In this document: positions 1 through 35,095 of the stretch, piece by piece
Layout of the letters: every line of letters starts with the position of its first letter
Position numbering within the stretch: the first letter of the stretch is position 1
Source: Diadema setosum
Taxonomy: Eukaryota > Echinodermata > Echinoidea > Diadematoida > Diadematidae
Length of the DNA stretch: 64,000 nucleotides
Direction: 5' to 3'
Assembly: GCF_964275005.1 (NCBI RefSeq)
Contig: NC_092693.1
Span: 19,709,206 to 19,773,205 of the forward strand
Notes under the pieces: generated by a model
Seen by the model: only the letters and a program-made list of their open reading frames with translations
What the model was told of the DNA's origin: nothing
Database searches by the model: none
Made by a program: the position numbers and the translations under genes

Positions 1-708
1 GGAGCTTGTTTTAATTTGTACATCAAACAGTACAGATACTATTGTGAAGAGAGTTTGAATTGATTTTCTCGTATTTTATCCTGTACTCGTGAAATCTAAC
101 TGTATTGTTTGTTGCACTGTTGTGTTACCATAGCACACAAGATTTTGTGTGGTTTTTTTTTTTTATCAGTCAAATGTCGTATTTGCCATAGACAAGCTAT
201 ACTGCCTCTGAGAAAAAGTTTTTATTTTAATTTGAAATCAACAAAAAAGTGGCGACAACAACAACAAAAAACAAATGTGTACCAACTGAAATTATGGTAA
301 TTTTCACGTATGCAACTGTCGAGAGACGGCAATAATTATATTCTATGAGGGTGCTGTTATGAATATTATAAATGCTCTTATGTTAAGTCATAAATTACTA
401 CTGGTAGTACTAGTAGTGTTTTAAGTAGTACAGTGTAGTATTACTGTACATGTGTAGTAGTAACGCAGATGTAGAAGTAGAAATGCACTGTGGTAATCGT
501 AGTAGGTTTCTTTATTTTACATAGTGGTAACATGTCCATTTCACATGGTTACTATTGTGGCATTATAAATCATCACTATCATGAAGGAGTAAGAACTGCT
601 GCTAATAATAAATCTGTTCTTTGTACAATCATTATTAGTATCAAATTCAAAAAGACACTTCAATGTTGAAAGTAGTGATGTAGACAGTGCACTCATGCCT
701 GTGCTGTA

Positions 709-840
709 TACTGTATTTAAGCTGTTATTTTCATGTACAGATATTTTCACGAATGGGGAGGTCACAGACATTTTCGCAAGATGTTGTTTTCGCGGATTGA
801 CACCGATGCAATCGTAAATGCACTATTACACTTTGGCTAT
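709..840 (+). repeat. Fragment of TACTGTAT-type MITE family
   Basis: The segment starts with TACTGTATTTAAGCTGTTAT and runs in parallel with the element at 62335-62540. Shared blocks include CTGTTATTTTC, GTACAGAT, GACATTTTCGC and GTTGTTTTCG. A matching right inverted end is not clear, so this copy looks truncated or decayed. Confidence 0.5.
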
Positions 841-1177
841 TACCAAAGGTGTACCGACATGCATTTGGGTCATTGGTTAATTTGCCGAGATTAGCATCTG
901 TGATGTGATGATTATTCATGTGATCCTTATAAAGGGTACTTTCCAGCTCATCCACCTTACAGCAAGCCTGGTATTTGGCAATATCAAAAGAAAAAGGCTG
1001 TTATTGTAGTACTAGTAGTAGTAGTAGTAGTTGTATTTGTATTTGTAATTGTCATTATATATGATTGTTTACTGTAGTTTATGTGCATGTCCTTATTCAT
1101 TGTTTTCTTCTTCACTTGTTCTCTATCTATGGTTTTCCCCAGCGCTTAATGATATAATGTTAAGCACTTAATAAACG

Positions 1178-1345
1178 TTATGTATTATTATTATTATTAT
1201 CATTATTATTATTGGTGTTATTATTATTATTGTTATTATTATTATTATTGGTGTTATTATTGTTATTGTTATTATTATTAATATTATTATTATTCTCATT
1301 ATTGTTATTATTGTTATTATTATTATTATTATTATTATTTTTATT
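1178..1345. repeat. (TTA)n/(TTG)n trinucleotide repeat
   Basis: About 165 bp of interrupted ATT/GTT triplets follow AGCGCTTAATGATATAATG...AAGCACTTAATAAACGTT. The AGCGCTT-plus-(ATT)n combination also appears as a fragment near 6190-6255, suggesting the 3' tail of a dispersed element. Poly-Leu and poly-Ile frames here are artefacts of the repeat. Confidence 0.8.
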
Positions 1346-2409
1346 ATCATTGTTGCATTCAATACAAAACAGTGAAATGGATTTAAAATGTCAACTGACA
1401 GACTATTCTGGTCACCTGGTCTAAACGCAAGTTCATTCTTTGTTTTGAACACGAATTCCAGAAATTGTTACATTGGGCAAGCTTAAATGTATTTGTAAAA
1501 GAAAGGTCATTTGTACCAATGTGTACATGAGCTAATTACGAACTGGCTTATAAATACAGCATACACATGTAGGAAAGCTGATCTGTACATACAGTGTACA
1601 GTACAAAATATAATAAGAGTCAGGATGTTGCTCAAACTCATGAGATGACTCATTTTGCTGAGGTTTTGACGACTTGTGCCAAAAAGTGACGATAATTCCC
1701 AGTTTACGACTTAAAGTGAAAGGAAAATTGCAAGTGTAGTGGGTTATCCAACCACGGTTATTTTTAACTGGGTGTAGTCCAGTTTTACACTGGAGCTGCT
1801 TTAAGACCACTTTCAATGGAGCTGTTCCATCCTTTCTCACATTGTATCATGTATATTGTAGCATGATATGGCACCCGAGACTGTATTGAAGAGACTGCCT
1901 GCACAAGTTTACATTGGGTATCTATTACCCATGTCTTGTCACGTCATTGCCCAAACTGATACTCATCATGTCTTGCTCGGATATATCTTGCTCAAATATC
2001 CTGCTCGACTTCAGGGTACACAGTCAGCACGGAGAGGGAATATGAGAGGGGCATTTTAAATTAATACAAACTGTGTCTCTCTGTCTGTGCTTTGTCATGA
2101 TTCTTTTTCTTTTTTTCAATGCAAAATGTGCATTGAACCCCCTCAAAGTTGCCACTGATAATTCCTTCCATACGAGCAGATTTCCGATGGTAATGACACT
2201 TTTGAATGTAACAGAAGAGAGTGAGAACAGTTGCATGCATGACAGGAATTTGTTCTTCAAAGTAATAGATCCTGCACATGTATTTCAATTTGTTTAGTTT
2301 CTTGACAAAGCTGTTGTTCCACCCTCTGTATGCATTGAGTGCTTAGTGGCGCAGAAAACCCCATAATGTTGTACACAGTGTCTGAAGTCCCTGTCATAGG
2401 AAGGGTTAA

Positions 2410-2790
2410 AAGGATCGTATAGTTTTGGTTGAGACCTAATTTCAGGTTTCTAACATTTATTGGTGAGATAATGAGAAACCTCTTACGAAATATGAAAAAG
2501 CATGTAATTCTATGAGGAATTCAACGTTTATTTGATGAAAATTGGTTTTGAAATGGCAGAGATATCCAAAAAGGGCGATTCTAATAAAGTGTGGGACCCA
2601 CACTTTATTACAATCGCTTTGTTTTACTTTGTTTTTTGATGTTTCAGTCATTCCAAACCCGATTTTCATCAAATAAACTTTGAATTCCTCTTAAAATGGT
2701 GTGTTCAGTACTACATCATGAGTGTTTTCTTGGTATCTCGCAAAAAGTTAAAAGCCCAATTCTCATCTCCACCAATACTGTACCATCCCT
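2410..2790. mobile_element. T2/Kolobok-like fold-back MITE, copy 1 (TTAA target duplication)
   Basis: The 381-bp element is flanked by TTAA at 2406-2409 and 2791-2794. Its two arms are inverted repeats of each other, and the centre holds a palindrome around AATAAAGTGTGGG/CCCACACTTTATT. Copies 2 (15862-16237) and 3 (32597-32979) share the sequence. TTAA duplications with AGGRR-type ends (TTAAAGGRR) are known for the T2 group of the Kolobok superfamily; the assignment is inference from ends only, as there is no transposase. Confidence 0.8.
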
Positions 2791-4511
2791 TTAACTGCAA
2801 GTGAAACACATTTAGCTTGAGCTGTATTGCAATTCTGAGCTCAGTGCTTGAGAGCAGGTGCAGAATTCAATTAAATTATTGTTACTTTTTTTTTTTTAGT
2901 ACATAGTACAATAGATGAGTAATTTTGCCCTCCCCTCAAAAAAGAGGGAGAGAGAGAGAGAGAGATAAAAAAAAAAGCCAACTGTATGTAATGACGTACG
3001 TGCAGAGTGCAAATATTTACAAGTATGATGATTGTATTTTCAACCAGTGAATTTGATCATATTGTATGGGTTCTCACCAGAACTATTCCAAAGCTGAAAG
3101 CCTTTTTAAAAACAACAAAGCAAAAGCTATTTCACAGCCGTATCTAACATAATGTTGTTTTGAAACTGACTCTACGTACCCTAAGATAATTCTTTTGTTG
3201 CTGGTTTTACAGAAATGTGATACAGAATGTAATGTGATATGTATGTAATGAAACACCCATCATACACTTTTAACATGATTGTACACATTTAATTACACCT
3301 CACAATGTAAACACCGAGTATACTATGTATTCCTATTCAGTATTTCCTGAAATTTCATTGCTCAATTTACAGTCTGCATGGTTACACATCCTACAACACC
3401 TGTAGTTGTCCAGTTCATACAGATTTTATATGCTGCAATACATGCCTGCTTTAGCATATTGGCAAATGATAACCGCAGAGTGAATGTTCAATGTAAAATG
3501 AGATGCCAATATCATTTTTAATGAACTGATGGATTTCTTTGAGTTTTGTTAAAGAAGCTGTTCCAAAAAAAAAAAAAAAAAAAGGCTATACAGTCCGAAG
3601 GGGAAAATAAAAAGTAGGACAGTTTTGCTCTGTCACCAACACTTGCATTGCATTGTATTGACAAACCCAAATAGATGATCTAATCTAAAGGCCTTGATTA
3701 AAGTAGGAAAAAACAAAGAACATGCAGAGCTCATGCCTGAAGCACACCGTGGCCTTTTTAAAAATTGCAAGAGAAGAAAAAGACTGCAAAACAACCTGCT
3801 TTGATTTTGTGTGCCTTGGCTAGAATACTACATAGACCAGCATCGGGCCTGTAAAACGTATCCGGACACATCACGGCCCACAGGCTTCCCTTTCCCCTTC
3901 CGCATAACCTTGCGATTGATGTTGTTTTCAGTTTTTCTCTTTACGGTTTTATCGAGCACTTGTACGAGAACAGGAAAAGGTGGGCTATTATTTACATGCC
4001 CTTATATGGGAACCACTATTAAGTACCCTTTTACCGAGAATAACTCACCATGGTACCAAATGTGTTTGTACTTAACACACTTGATTCTTCTCCCCCCCCC
4101 CCCCCCCACCCACCAACATATCAAGCCAAAATTTGAAAGCAAGGCGATAAAAAACTAGCTATTTCCTGGATGTACATTACTTTACATTACGTTTGTACTA
4201 TGCACAGAAAATGTTTAAGAAATGATCTCAAATTTGATTAAATGTGGATGGCTTTCCCCATTTTGAAAGAGAGAATGGGAAATTGTGAATATTTCTCTTT
4301 ATCAGCTTTCTCTCTATTTGTAAAGCATTGGGTACTCGAAAAGAATATTTAGACTATTAACTTCGGTGGTGGCATTTATGTACGTGGAACAAAGAAAACA
4401 GTTTGTCTGAGTGTGCGTGTTTGTGTGTTTATAATTTTTTGGTTGTAAATTCAGAGTTTTCTTGGGTATTGTCATGACTTTTTCGTTACAATTTGTCTTT
4501 CTGCACTGCAG

Positions 4512-26311
<21,800 letters not shown>

Positions 26312-29300
26312 TGCCACGACCGCCCACCGTGCATGCATTCGGGGTCAGGCACGTGATGGGTTCGGGATTCAGGTGGGCTTACGGCTACTGCAGTCTGGAT
26401 GGGTGGTACTCTGTGTGCGCGCTCTCGCTCCTCTTCGTGTGTGTTGTCGCTGTTTTGACGATTGTCTGCCCGTCTCCCCCGTTTTGACGAATATCTGCCC
26501 GTCTCCCCCGCAAGTCAAGCCTCTCTCTGTGTCAATCCACATTCTGTCACCCAGAATATATTCCAGCCATACACGGGAGTGTAATCCACCACAAGTGACA
26601 TGGAATATATATTCCATCATACGAGGGAGAGGAGGACTCGCCCCGTGAAGTGGACGGAATTGCGTCATGCACCAGTAGTCGTCTGCACTCACCGTGTCTG
26701 TCAAATGGAGTCCATGGGGCCCTTGAGGATCATCTTCACATTCAGGGACCTGGAGACTGGTTGCTGGCAATCTCAATACTGATTAACTGAATGCTTTTAG
26801 AGCTCAGTAAACACATTTATGTTCCAGTGACTCACCAGTTAGAAAAACACAAAGCAAAAACACAGTCCTCTTTTTGTTAGTTATTTCAATTTTTCATTTT
26901 CAGTTTCAAATGAGATTTTATTTCCAATAGCACATTTTTGTCATTACCGATACTGAGATTCAGATCAGTCCTCAAAGGCACGGAGCAATTCTAGTGATGC
27001 CGTTCAAAGTCTGTGTTGAATTTTGGACTCTGATTCTCAATCACCCTCTTCAACTATATTACACGTGTATGTCTTGTCCAGAGAGGCGCTGTCTCCGATA
27101 AGCTGAGTAGCCTGTAGCTAGCCGTTGAAGGCAAGTGTTGCTTGTATTTGATATTGGTACTCTAATGTGTCGTGGCAAACCCGAGTCAAGCAATTTTTTT
27201 CTATCATGGATGGCTCATCGTGTATTCTCATTTAATATCTGTACCCCATATTCTTAACATCTATATGTTTATGAACTGCAGCTGACAGTAGAGAATTAAG
27301 TTCTTGTTTCTCTTTTCTATTGTTGTTAAAGAACCACAGAAAATGTGTTAGTCTCACCCTTCTTATTTTTTTTTCTCTCTCTTTAAGTTGGTAGCCACAG
27401 TTGTTGACCGATGGTATTGCATGTTATGAGAGGTTACATGTCAAAGAGAACTGTGACTCCTCACTAGTTAAATGAATGTGTTCTGATTGCCATGGTCATC
27501 TTTTATTTTCCCTAGGGATTCTCATGACCTAGTGCATCAATTGATTTTGTCTTGCTGTTGGTGGTTGCCCATATGCAACATCAGATTAGATATTTCAGAA
27601 CCATGTTAGGCCATACCTTTAATTTTATTTTTGATCACTGTGTGGAAATTTGGGGGAAGTACTGATGCCGCGGGCTTATTGTCTAGGTTAAAGAGGCAAA
27701 CTTTGCAGATAGCATTGTGGGTGGATGCATGTGCAAATTGTCATTTTCTCAGGAGAAATCTGATCAGTTTTTCAAATCAAATTAGAGATGGCTGACCAAT
27801 GACAGACTTCACTTCATTGAGTTCATTTTTCCACTGTTGTAGGGTGAGTCAGGAAATAGCTCAGCCAATCTGACAGAATAGCCGACGGGTAAAATGTAAT
27901 GCAAAGCTTTTCTCGAAGAACCGCTTAAAATGAAGACGGAACTTTCTCTACAAGTCTGTTTGATGCGCTCGTTCTGTGTCGTCCAATGTCGTACCATGAT
28001 GTGTTCTGTCTCTAGAGCGCCCTCTGCTGGCGACGACAGGTGTTTGGCTCCCGACCAAATGCCTGTAATGTAAATAGGAGTGGACAGTTCACATCATGGA
28101 GGGACTTCATTGGGCCGACCTTGCACCTCCCTCGTTCACTGTAACCTCCACAGTGTTAGGCGCAGATATATATTTGGCCTTGGGTTTTTAATCTCCAGCT
28201 TGTGAATTTGTTTCAGTTTTGTTTTGTACTTAAGTGGATTATACAGCCAGTACAAAACCACTGATGATGTAAATATCTATCATGTACATAGAGGAGGTCA
28301 AGCTGTAGATATCTCTATTTTTGTTGCATTGCTGCTCTCTCTATAGCGGTGATGCACCATTGGTCCTGTTGGTCCTGATCAAGTCTGCTTGTCTTGACCT
28401 TGTTGGTCAACTCCTCAATTGTGGGAGAAAAAATCTCGCAAAGCTGGCGGTATGCTTATGGAGCCAGCCGTATAACATGTTAACTTGTTTTTATCGTATG
28501 TCGTGTATTCTGCCGAGACTGTGAAGTGTTTTTTTGCAATCTTCTCTCCAGTCCCCAAATACGAAATCATATATTTTGCATATAATGTACTACCGGTAGT
28601 CGTGTGATGTTGGGACTGTGCGTCTTACCCATTGAATTGTGTTACTTTCACGTGAAGTTTGACTGTTTGAAGATTATTGTAGTGGCCCAAATGGTAAAAA
28701 CTACCTGTGTGAATTCTCATAGTTATGTGTTCTTACGTGTTAACTACCTTTATGTCCCTAACCTGTAATCCCCATGTTTTGTTCTTGTTGAAAACCTCCC
28801 AACGTGAGAGTAGAAATGCAGACAGTTTGAATCGATGCTACTAATAACATACATTATACTTAACAGTCAACATGACTAGACATTCATAAGTAGACTTAAT
28901 TAACATGGGAATCATTACATCGGCACCACATATGGACACATGTATTTGAAGCATTTAAACCTATCTTAAGTACAAAGACTTCAAAAATTTTTGAGATGTC
29001 ATGGGAAGCTTGTTCAGGTTTCTGGCATGATTTAGCTTGAGCGTATTTTAGACAAAGTCATTTTAGTCTCACAAGAAACGTTTCTCGACTTGGCTTGGAT
29101 CGTTCTGTAGTTGTTGCAAATTGCATTTCAATGAGCCTTTTCCAGCGGAAAAAAAAGCAAACAAACAAACAAAAGACAAAGTAAAAATGTTTGTCGGAAT
29201 GACAATTTGTGGGTGTTTACTGTTGCAGTTTTTTTGGATCATCTTGACCAGTGCACAATTGAGTGTATCACGTTTTGTTTTGTATTTTTTGGATGTCTCT

Positions 29301-31435
29301 GAATTTGTGCCACGTTTTTGGACACAGAGTGTTGGCATTGTTGAAGCAGTTTTCAATTTGTTGTTCTCCTGTGAAGCGTTGTGTTAATACCAGTGGATGC
29401 ATCTTGAATTGTTGGTGGTGTTTTTTTTTACTGCACTTTGTTATGTTTCTTCATATCTGATGTGATGACTTTGAATGCAGTTTACCCCTAGCCAAACATT
29501 ATGACCAGTCTGGAATGCCTCTAGACCCACTGGATATAGGGAAGCCTGCAGCATACACATTCACAGTTATCACAGCTTAATCCTTCATCACTCAAGAGAC
29601 TTCTCATAATGTCAGCCTCTACCCAGTGAATAATTTGAGTAAATTTGACACCATTTTGTAAGGATTTTTGAGAAAAAAACCCAAAAACCTAATCATGTCT
29701 TTATGGAGATTAGAATGCAGAGTAGGGGTAAAATGCCTACCGTGAAATATCCTATTGCAGTTAACCAGTTGAATGCTTGCATTTCAGCTTGTAGTTGTTG
29801 TATTGCAGAACAAGACATGGGTTTGTTGCAGTGATCTATAAAACAAATAACTCCTCTTCAAGTCCACATTGATGGTGTACCCAGTCAACATTTGCTAACA
29901 GCAAAAAGGAGTCTTAATGACGTGATGTGCCACTGCCCTCCTTCAAGTTGCATGGTGCTAAGGATTTCATCTTTGTTGTTTCCATGACAATGGTTAATTT
30001 GCAAGGCACCCAGCTTTGCCTTGTCTCTGTTTGACATTAATTTGAATTGAATGTAGAGCACATCACAACACAACTTGTGTGAAGTCGTAACAAGGTCTAT
30101 ATATTATCTATATAAGACCCGAGGGGCAGTATTGAATAACCAGTGGTTCTCATTGTGAGATTACTGCCAGCCAGCTCACATTGTTATCCTCTGTTTACAT
30201 TTTAATGTCAACTAGAATCTCTTGCTGTAAGAGGAACTGAAGTTAGTTGTGTTTGCTCCATGTCTTGTTATGCAATGTGCATCAGCAGCAAAGTTTACAA
30301 ACAACAGCAAGCTTTCTCTAAAGAAAAAAAAAAAAAAGATGGCAGTAGCTCATCACACTTAGGAATTCAAACAGGAAGTAAAATTACACAGGCCATTTCA
30401 TGATTTGCTCCTTTTTTGTTTGTTTGTTTGTCTGTCTATGGCAACTGATGTACAAGGTACATCACAGTCAGAGATCATTAGGATGTCCTGTGGGATTAAG
30501 CACCAGACCAGTGCAAATACATTGTTCTCAGAAATAGACAGAATTAGTGGTATAGTATTTTCAGAAGTCTCATCTTAAAAGGGGTATGCTTTGAAAGTAG
30601 AATGCTGTCAGTTGGCTTTTTTTTTTCAACACACACATACACACACAAAAAGAAGAAAAAAGTGAGAATTGTATCTAAGTTCATTGTGTCACTTTCCAAA
30701 GCTTATGTTTGCAGAGAATTAAGTCATGTTATTGCATATCTCAAGTGTGTGATATTTGGCATCTCTCATCATATATTTCGGCAATTTTTTTTTTCTGCCT
30801 AAAAGGTACCGGTAGACACTTCTCAGACTACATCTGTTTACTCCTATACACATTAACCAAATTCATTGTGGTAGTATATGTCATCTCTCCCTTTAAACAT
30901 CCTCCTCTTCCCATTGTTGTGATATTGCTGAAGCTCTGTAGGATCAAAGAAAATTTCATGTCATTGCGTGTATTACATATGTGCTTGCAGTCTCTACATT
31001 TATCGTAGGGACTCCTGTTATATGGCATTGAAGTTACACTAGTGGTGTTTACCAGTTATTAATTTTTCGAAGGAGATAACTAGTGAGTAACACACAGTGG
31101 GTATACAGAGCTTGGAAAAAAAAAAAAGAAGAAGAAAATATAAAAGGTCTAACACGGCAGGTAGCTAGAAATTCCAAAAGTGTACTAGTTCCTTGCATCC
31201 ATTTGTGCCTTTGTGTGCAAATGTAGACATTTGTTGTTTCGAACGAGGTAGAGATGGCGGAAAGACCGACTCGAGGTCATCAGTGGATATATTTGATGTG
31301 TATTAACATGTTGACTTGTTAAATGACCCACTGTATTCTATCGTTATACAATGTGATCACAGTTTAGCCACTGTACAGCGGCAGCGAAAAAAAGGGGGAA
31401 AGTTTCTCCTGGTGGAAATTTTCTCATGAAATAAA
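26312..31435 (+). other. Probable 3' UTR and downstream DNA of ANKRD11/12
   Basis: No protein-like frame is seen. I found no AATAAA between the stop and 31430-31435, where AATAAA occurs, so the 3' UTR could be about 5 kb or may use a variant signal earlier. The stretch is unusually free of the MITEs common elsewhere in the window, which would fit transcribed UTR sequence, but this is inference. Confidence 0.4.
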
Positions 31436-31675
31436 CATGTAGAAAACGATCTAGTCGGTGTAATTGGCTCCAAAGTTTCGATGTCATTGTGGTTTACGAG
31501 ATGGCTGAAGTGAGGTCGATGTAGAGTTCATGGTCAATGTAAGGGAGATGAGTCTGGGAGAGAAAAGAGAGATCATGTGGTGGTGTGGTTTGAGGCTGGT
31601 GAAGCATCCTGGAGAAGTGTTGAGGAATGACAATCATATACCAGTATGCCTCATATTTCACTCTATGCGTATTTC

Positions 31676-31745
31676 TTTCATTCATTCATTCATTCATTCA
31701 TTCATTCCTTTATTCATTCATTCATTCATTCATTGTTCATTCATT
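31676..31745 (+). repeat. (ATTC)n microsatellite
   Basis: About 70 bp of TTCATTCATTCA with small interruptions. The following text (ACAGAAATATTTTACAGAAA, CTGAATACATGAATTACATC) may be the antisense 3' end of a LINE or SINE, which often ends in such tetranucleotide tails; this is only a suspicion. Confidence 0.85.
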
Positions 31746-32596
31746 TTTTCCATTTCCAACAGAAATATTTTACAGAAACTGAATACATGAATTACATCAC
31801 AATACATGATTAAAGATAAGTTTGCAGAATATTTTAAGTGTACGGAAATGCTTGAAATGGGGAGGAATGCTAAAAAGCAGTGCTTGTGGGGTGAATTCCC
31901 CGCACACATAATGCAACAAAGTATAAGATTGATATACTGTTATACATAAAAAGTAGAAATACAAAAGAAACTAACATATGGAAACCTAACTAACCCGAAA
32001 CAAACACCGTGGACAAATCCCTACACTAAGTCGCTGTCATGCAGGAAGAGAAAGGAAAGAGTGAGAGAGAGACAGAAACTTATTACGTGGTGTGAAGATA
32101 ACAGATAAAAATAGAAGACTATAACAAGAGAGTTAATGTATGGTTGGAGCTGCTCAGCAGTGATTGCTTGATTTTAACAGAAAATAAAGTTGGATTTTCC
32201 AGTTCTTTGCAACTATTAAAGGATCAGCACAATTTTACGAATTCATGATGTTGATATTTACATTAATTTTGGTGATGAGACTCAAATGAATTCTTGTAAA
32301 TAATCAGAATAATCAGAATTGCACAAGTCAACCAATATATGCAAATTTATTTGGCAAAATATTTCTTACCGTAGCAGAAATGCAGTGCAAATTGTCTAAA
32401 AAAGGTGGAAAATTGCTAACTCTTCTCTTCAATGGGGATAATACTTAACATCTCATATCCATTGAATAATTCAAGCTGCTGATATGATAGAAAGTGTAAG
32501 ACTGTGAGAGGAATGCAGTGATGACACCCCCCCCCCCCAAAAAAAAAAAAAGAAGTTTGATCTAACTGTCTGGTAGTCTTTGCCACGTCAGCTTAA

Positions 32597-32979
32597 AGGG
32601 ATGGTACACTATTGCTGGAGATGAGAATTGGGCTTTTAACTTTTAACAAGATACCAAGAAAACACTTAAAATATAGTACAGAGCATACCATTCTAAGAGA
32701 AATTCAAAGTTTATTTGATAATAATCAGTTTTGGAATGACTGAAACATCCAAAAAACAAAGTAAAACAAACAGATTGTAATAAAGTGTGGGTCTCACACT
32801 TTATTAGAATCGTTCTGTTTTTGATATCTCAGCCATTTCAAAACCAATTTTCATCAAATAAACATTGAATTCCTCATAGAATTACATGCTCTTTCATATT
32901 TCATAAGACATTTCTCATTATCTCACCAAAAAATGTTAGAAACCTGAAATTATGTCTCAACCAAAACTATACGATCCCT
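32597..32979. mobile_element. T2/Kolobok-like fold-back MITE, copy 3
   Basis: Flanked by TTAA at 32593-32596 and 32980-32983. The left end AGGGATGGTACACTATTGC and the inverted right end (AGGGATCGTATAGTTTTGGT on the other strand) pair along nearly the whole 383 bp. The centre is the palindrome AATAAAGTGTGGG/CTCACACTTTATT. Confidence 0.85.
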
Positions 32980-33496
32980 TTAACATGGCAAGGAAGTTGG
33001 ATCATTTTTTTACATCATTTATACCACAAAAGTAAGGCATGATTTACATTCCAGCTGTCAATAGCATGGCCTCAAACTTTTAACATTGAGAGTAACCACT
33101 GTTATCTAGCTAGACAAAAAAAAATAAAAATAAAAAATAAAAAAAATAGTTAGATACATGACACATGTATCAAAGTGATAGGGTAAAGGGAAAAAAAAAA
33201 ATTAGTGGGTATGAGTGATTGCAAAACTTTGATTTTGATGATTGTGTGCACAAATCTCAAACTAGGTATAAGCAGATTACATTATGATGCTAACATTTAA
33301 TGAGATGAAATATGTAGGCCTAGTCCATAATGTTCTAATGCACACTGGACTAAATGGCATTGTTATAGCAATATTAAATGTGAATGAAAATGTATTTGTA
33401 TGTGTGTGTGCATGCATACAGAATTCAATCCAGTCATGTGTACTTCCTGAGTGAAAGAAATGACCTTGTTGCTGAAGACTGACTATATAATATAAA

Positions 33497-34032
33497 ACAG
33501 GCCAGTTAAAAGTTAGTCTGATTGCACACAGTAAAATTTTATCAGTACAACAGTGTAAAATTTGATAAAAATCAAATGAAAATTAAGGGAGTTATTAAAA
33601 TTGTGAAGTTGTGCTGGTTTTCACAAAACACGTCTTGAACAGTCGATCCTACAGAGTGTAAACAAAATCTCAAAATGTTCGGTTTTTATGTTCCAATGCA
33701 TTTTTGTCCCAGTCTCAAATCTTAATATATCTTAACTTTTTCAGCCAGGATTACAATGTTTTATACTTTTAGAGTAGGAAATTTGAATTTTTGTCAATTT
33801 CTTGTACATGTTCAATATAAACTGTGAGGTGATTACCACTGGTAAATCATCAGCTCGCTCATTGCATTTTCATGTCAACTGTTGGATAGCTGTTTTGTAA
33901 AAGTTAGTGAAACTTCACAATTTCATAAATTCCCTAACTTTTATCTGGGTTGATCAAATTTTCACCACTGCGCTTTCTAAATGTTACTCTTATTTTTCAG
34001 ACTTACCTTTAACTGATCCAGAATTTCCCTCA
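33497..34032. mobile_element. Fold-back element with AAAGTTAGTCT arms, copy 1
   Basis: The left arm CAGTTAAAAGTTAGTCTG, then GTGTAAAATTTGATAAA and AATTGTGAAGTTGTGCT, is mirrored by the right arm, which on the other strand reads CAGTTAAAGGTAAGTCTG, GGTGAAAATTTGATCAA and AATTGTGAAGTTTCACT. The element spans about 535 bp. The same arms build the element at about 55618-56206. Ends and superfamily are uncertain. Confidence 0.65.
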
Positions 34033-34164
34033 AGTATATGCCTGTTTAATGCAGAAGGTTCTTCATGCTAACGAGAAAAGAAGACTTAAGCAGGAAAAAA
34101 GAGGAAGAAAAGCTCTAAGCTGATGATACTGAGTGCTGATAGGTGACAATGGTCATACAAACAT

Positions 34165-34255
34165 CATATACATACTTACATACATACATACATGCATACT
34201 GTACAAACATACATGCACACATATACCCATACATACATACATTGCAACATACATG
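34165..34255 (+). repeat. Imperfect (ACAT)n repeat
   Basis: CATACATACTTACATACATA and similar tetranucleotide runs with interruptions. The Ile/His/Tyr-rich frame here is a repeat artefact. Confidence 0.85.
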
Positions 34256-34758
34256 CACATATGTTATAGTATGGGTATTGAATGTTTTATGATTTGTTAT
34301 AATTATTATTATGCATTGAAATCAAATAGAGAAAAATTGTAGAATAGAAAAAAAAATGTATTTTCTTGGGTTAGTGGTTGGGCATGAGCCCCTACAGAAA
34401 AAAAGTGTAAGCTCCCTTTTGTCTTTACCCTCCCCCCCCCCCCCCCCCAATCTAAATCTGATTTGGATGTACCTGTTTCATTGCTATTTCTATATTATTC
34501 ATGTTCTCAGAGAGAGAGAGAGAAAAAAATTAAAAAAACTGGGAAAAGTAGAGCAGGGGGAACAATATTGCCTTCAAGATATTTCAGTAACAAATCGATG
34601 GAACGTTTGGTTTTTTATGAAAAATGCAATGTTGAGGAACTCTCCTTATATTTTCTATATATTCTTCTCCGTAATGACTGTTGTTTTTGGTTTTAATGGC
34701 GTGTATGACTCAGGATTGAGTATAATGACGTCATGAACTGTAGTAGTCTTCTTATCCA

Positions 34759-35095
34759 CAGGGGCGGGGGGGGGGGGGGGGTTAGGGCGGTATGCGAGGG
34801 AGCGGAGCGAGCAAGGGGGGGGGGGGGGGAGGGTGTCGGAGGAGGGTTTCCCCCCTCCCACAGGAGGGAGAATTTTTGAAAATCTGTTTGTGAAAATGGC
34901 ATTTTCTTGCATCTAAAACACCACTATTTTTGGTATAGAGGTCATTGCCATAAATAGAAAAAAATAGAATTACAAGTTTAAAAAAAATAAGATAAAAGAA
35001 AAAAATGGTCCCCGGATTTTTTTTTTTTTTTTTTTTTTTTTGGGGGGGGGGGGTTTGCAACCCCCCAACCCCCCCCCCCTCTAGATCCGCTTCTG
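34759..35095. mobile_element. hAT-like non-autonomous element (CAGGGGCGG ends)
   Basis: The left end is CAGGGGCGG plus a long G run; the right end reads CAGAAGCGGATCTAGAGG on the other strand. TATCCA directly precedes the left end (34753-34758) and directly follows the right end (35096-35101), part of an imperfect target duplication. The interior carries GGAGCGGAGCGAGC, more G runs, and a T run beside a G run. The related end CAGTGGCGGATCCAG occurs at 63073. Confidence 0.6.

Larger units (their letters stand above)
1..4511. other. Upstream or 5' intron DNA of the ANKRD11/12 gene, no exon recognised
   Basis: No reading frame here resembles a known protein; all open frames are short and low in complexity. 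The stretch holds a TTA-rich microsatellite (about 1178-1345), part of a TACTGTAT-type MITE (709 to about 840), a TTAA-flanked fold-back MITE (2410-2790), an A run near 3567 and a C run near 4092. Upstream exons of the ankyrin gene may lie here as short unrecognised pieces, or wholly before the window. The sequence alone does not decide this. Confidence 0.6.

Noticed and set aside
1168-1452. Poly-Ile and poly-Leu frames on both strands
   Set aside because: They are translations of the ATT/GTT microsatellite.
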